Shown here in pieces: positions 62,032 through 64,000 of a stretch of 64,000 bases of DNA. Below the pieces are notes generated by a model. That model searched no databases. It was not told the origin of the DNA and saw nothing but the letters and a program-made list of their open reading frames with translations. Position 1 is the first letter of the stretch. Each line of letters begins with the position of its first letter. The stretch comes from Hyphomicrobium_A sp963812795. GTDB taxonomy: Bacteria; Pseudomonadota; Alphaproteobacteria; Rhizobiales; Hyphomicrobiaceae. Location of the stretch: assembly GCA_963812795.1 (NCBI GenBank), contig CAWEWG010000017.1, positions 248,001 to 312,000 on the forward strand, given 5' to 3'. The position numbers and the translations under genes were made by a program.

Positions 62032-62239
62032 CGAGCGGTGCTGCGCGGCATCGCCGCGCGTGAACCTCTCGCCGCCTGCGGCGTTCGCCCATAGGGCCCT
62101 CAATCAATGGAGATCAGCCAAAATCCAATAGTATCCGGTTCAGTTGCCGATGACGCATGTCAAAGGTTCGCCACCAGCCGAGGCTTACTCTCGACCGGAA
62201 ATTCGATGGCTTACGTGACGTCACGAACGGAGAGAACGA

Positions 62240-62812
62240 ATGGAAAGACCCCTGCAGATTGCCTTCAAGAACGTGGAAAGCTCGGCATCGCTGGAGACAC
62301 TGATCCGCGAGCGGGTGGAGCGGCTGCAGCGCTTTCACCCGCACATTACTGGAGCGCGCGTCGTCGTCGAGGTGCCGCACCGCAGCCCCGAAAGCGGCAA
62401 GCTGCCGCTCGGTATCGCCGTCGAGATCGATATCCCGGGGCGCAATACCGTCATCGCCAAGGGGGAGCAGGATCGCCGCGAGTTGAAGGGTGACCGCTCC
62501 GCCATCGTAAACCGCGTTTTCGAGGCGGCCGAGCGCCAGCTCGAGCAGATCTCCGCCATCCGCAAGGGCGAGGTGAAGCAGCACGGCTCTGTCGGCGACA
62601 CCGGGATCGTCGTACGCATCTTCCCCGAGCAGCACTACGGCTTCATCGAGGTGAAGGATTCGCCCGACCTGTATTTCTCTAGTGATGTCGTCGGCAATGG
62701 GTCCTTCGAGCACATCAAGGTCGGCGCGCTCGTGCACGTGACGCGCGCCTCGAGCGAGGGCCCGATGGGCCCGCAGGCAAGCTCGGTCAAGCTCGTCGGC
62801 GCCCGCTCTTAG
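62240..62812 (+). CDS. HPF/RaiA-type ribosome-binding domain fused to a cold-shock domain
   Basis: A 190-residue fusion. Residues 1-110 resemble ribosome hibernation factor HPF/RaiA (LQIAFKNVESSASLETLIRERVERLQRFHP, then NTVIAKGEQDRRELK). Residues 120-185 form a cold-shock domain (GIVVRIFPEQHYGFIEVKD, LYFSSDVVGNGSFEHIKVG, PQASSVKLVG) with an RNP1-like YGFIEV and an RNP2-like LYFSSDV. The start is ATG 62240 with a GGAGAG site. It would bind both ribosomes and RNA, possibly during stress, which is inference. Confidence 0.88.
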   Translation: MERPLQIAFKNVESSASLETLIRERVERLQRFHPHITGARVVVEVPHRSPESGKLPLGIAVEIDIPGRNTVIAKGEQDRRELKGDRSAIVNRVFEAAERQLEQISAIRKGEVKQHGSVGDTGIVVRIFPEQHYGFIEVKDSPDLYFSSDVVGNGSFEHIKVGALVHVTRASSEGPMGPQASSVKLVGARS

Positions 62813-62895
62813 GCCTTCACGCTGTGGCCATCATGCATCCGTCGCTATCCCCGGGCATGCTAAGGAGGTCCAAGGACGAATAGGGGAGGGACCGG

Positions 62896-64000
62896 ATGCT
62901 GAATACCACGCCCCACCGGCGGCTGCAGGATGACCTTGCGGCCGTCGAGCAAGTCGCGGCGCGACCGGCGACGACGGCGAAGGAGCTGGCGGCCAATCTC
63001 ACCGAGCTCTACGACGCGACGTTCAACATCAACTTCGAGCGCTACGATGTGCAGACGCTGGTGGCCTCGGCACCCGACATTGCGCGCACCGTGTTTGCCA
63101 TGCGCTTGCGGCTTGCGCGACCAAGTGGCCGATTGGCATGCGCGCGGCTTCCTGACGCTCGCCGGCCAGCGGGCGCTGCGCAACGCGCTGCGTATCGCGC
63201 GCTACGCCACCGACATGCTGGGCGAGATCAACATCCGCTACGCGCAGCTCGGCCCCGGCGAGAAAACGTTGCGCGGCTTCAGCGGCCGGAACATGAACAC
63301 GCTGCTCAATCCTGCCTTCGACACCGGCCAAGACGTCGACTTCCGCTCGGGCGACCTGCTGCTGATGCGCGGCATGCATCACAACAGCGCCGCCATCGCT
63401 CGCATCGGTGACGTCGACAGCCAGTTCAGCCATCTCGCCATCGTGCATACCGACGAGAGCGGCAAGCACTGGGTGGTCGAGGCGCTGATCGAGGAAGGGT
63501 CGGTGATCAACCCGCTGTCCTACACGCTGACGCACGGCCTCGGTCGTTGCGTTTTGTTTCGGCACCGGGACAAGCAGCTCGCTGCGCGGGCCGCCGCGCT
63601 GATCCACGACGTCGTGCGCCGTTCGGGCGAGAAGGGCGGCAAGCACATCTGGTACGATTTCACCATGGAGCTTGACGGCGACAACGAGCTGTTCTGCTCC
63701 AAGCTGGTGCGCAAGGCGTTCGCTCTCGCGAGCGAAAAGAAAGTGGTGCTGCCGACGTTCTCGACGCGCTTCGATATGAAGAACCGCGACTTCGTCGACC
63801 GCATCGGCGTCACCGCGAGGGAGACGTTCGCCCCGGCCGACATCGAGCTCGAGCCGGATTTCGACCTCGTCGCCGAATGGCAGGACTACCGCGTCACCTC
63901 GCGACTGCGCCTGCAGGACCTGCTCATGGACCGCTTGTTCCTATGGATGGAGCAGTACGGCTATCGCTTCCGCGAGGATCTGCCGATCAAGATGATCGGC
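62896..64000 (+). CDS. YiiX/YebB-like N1pC/P60-type cysteine hydrolase, incomplete and frameshifted
   Basis: A permuted papain-fold hydrolase of the YiiX family, running off the window after about 365 residues. The start ATG at 62896 has GGAGGG upstream. Conserved segments: SGDLLLMRGMHHNSAAIARIG with FSHLAIVHTDESG (histidine side) and DGDNELFCSKLVRKAF, which holds the catalytic cysteine. Near 63113 one extra T breaks the frame; skipping it joins MRLRLRDQVADWHARGFLT. The first 70 residues are helical. Such enzymes act on peptide or amide bonds, possibly lipid- or wall-linked; substrate unknown. Confidence 0.8.

Noticed and set aside
62042..62095. GC-rich hairpins after the small secreted protein, possible terminator
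   Set aside because: Stems such as GCGCGGC with GCCGCGC are present but no T tract follows; they may be ordinary GC-rich sequence.

Overview
The window looks like chromosome of a methylotrophic alphaproteobacterium, most likely a Hyphomicrobium-like member of the Hyphomicrobiales. The base composition is GC-rich. Two serine-cycle enzymes are present (hydroxypyruvate reductase at 20.5 kb, serine-glyoxylate aminotransferase at 26.0 kb). The SOS operator has the alphaproteobacterial form GAAC-N7-GAAC, and gene clusters such as hflK-hflC-DUF2065-degP and imuA-imuB-dnaE2 are typical of the group. I see no prophage, transposase, CRISPR array, tRNA or rRNA.

Layout. 0.3-8.2 kb (+): CPBP protease, thyA-folA, hflK-hflC-DUF2065-degP (membrane protein quality control), psd-pssA (phosphatidylethanolamine synthesis). 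8.2-13.5 kb (-): HerA-like ATPase coupled to a soluble histidine kinase, then a TonB/ExbD/ExbB-type energy-transduction operon and a secreted protein. 14.2-19.9 kb (+): two paralogous TonB-dependent receptors, each preceded by the same 17-bp inverted repeat. 20-27.6 kb: serine-cycle genes, a YeeE/YedE pair, a FadL porin and an amidase. 27.7-33.2 kb (-): an unusual cluster with a response regulator, histidine kinase, Ras/Rab-like small GTPase, inner-membrane OmpA-domain protein, coiled-coil protein and Tat-exported TRAP-type binding protein. 33.3-36.2 kb: DUF1007 protein, ZnuA-like protein and an L,D-transpeptidase. 36.5-42.7 kb (+): SOS mutagenesis cassette imuA-imuB-dnaE2, with dnaE2 interrupted by a palindromic repeat. 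43-50 kb (+): gamma-glutamyltransferase, thiO-thiS-thiG-thiE, a CHAD protein and hemH. 50-57 kb: qmcA with two NfeD proteins, then kdsD, a beta-barrel protein, galU and galE for the envelope. 57-64 kb: MltB-type transglycosylase, speE, a glycosyltransferase, a hydrolase, an HPF-cold-shock fusion, and a YiiX-like hydrolase running off the end.

The main candidate for an undescribed system is the 27.7-33.2 kb cluster. A cytosolic Rab-like GTPase with all five G boxes overlaps or abuts a membrane-anchored peptidoglycan-binding (OmpA-type) protein on one side and a two-component pair on the other. I infer a signalling relay from cell wall to GTPase to kinase; the sequence shows the architecture but not the function.

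Sequence quality matters here. Several genes (thyA, both TonB receptors, the OmpA protein, the TRAP binding protein, dnaE2, DUF1007, the 20.0 kb protein and the last gene) carry frameshifts. Most of those I could resolve are one extra base that, when skipped, restores a family-like protein. This looks more like insertion error in the underlying reads than gene decay. The repeat inside dnaE2 is a different, probably genuine, insertion.
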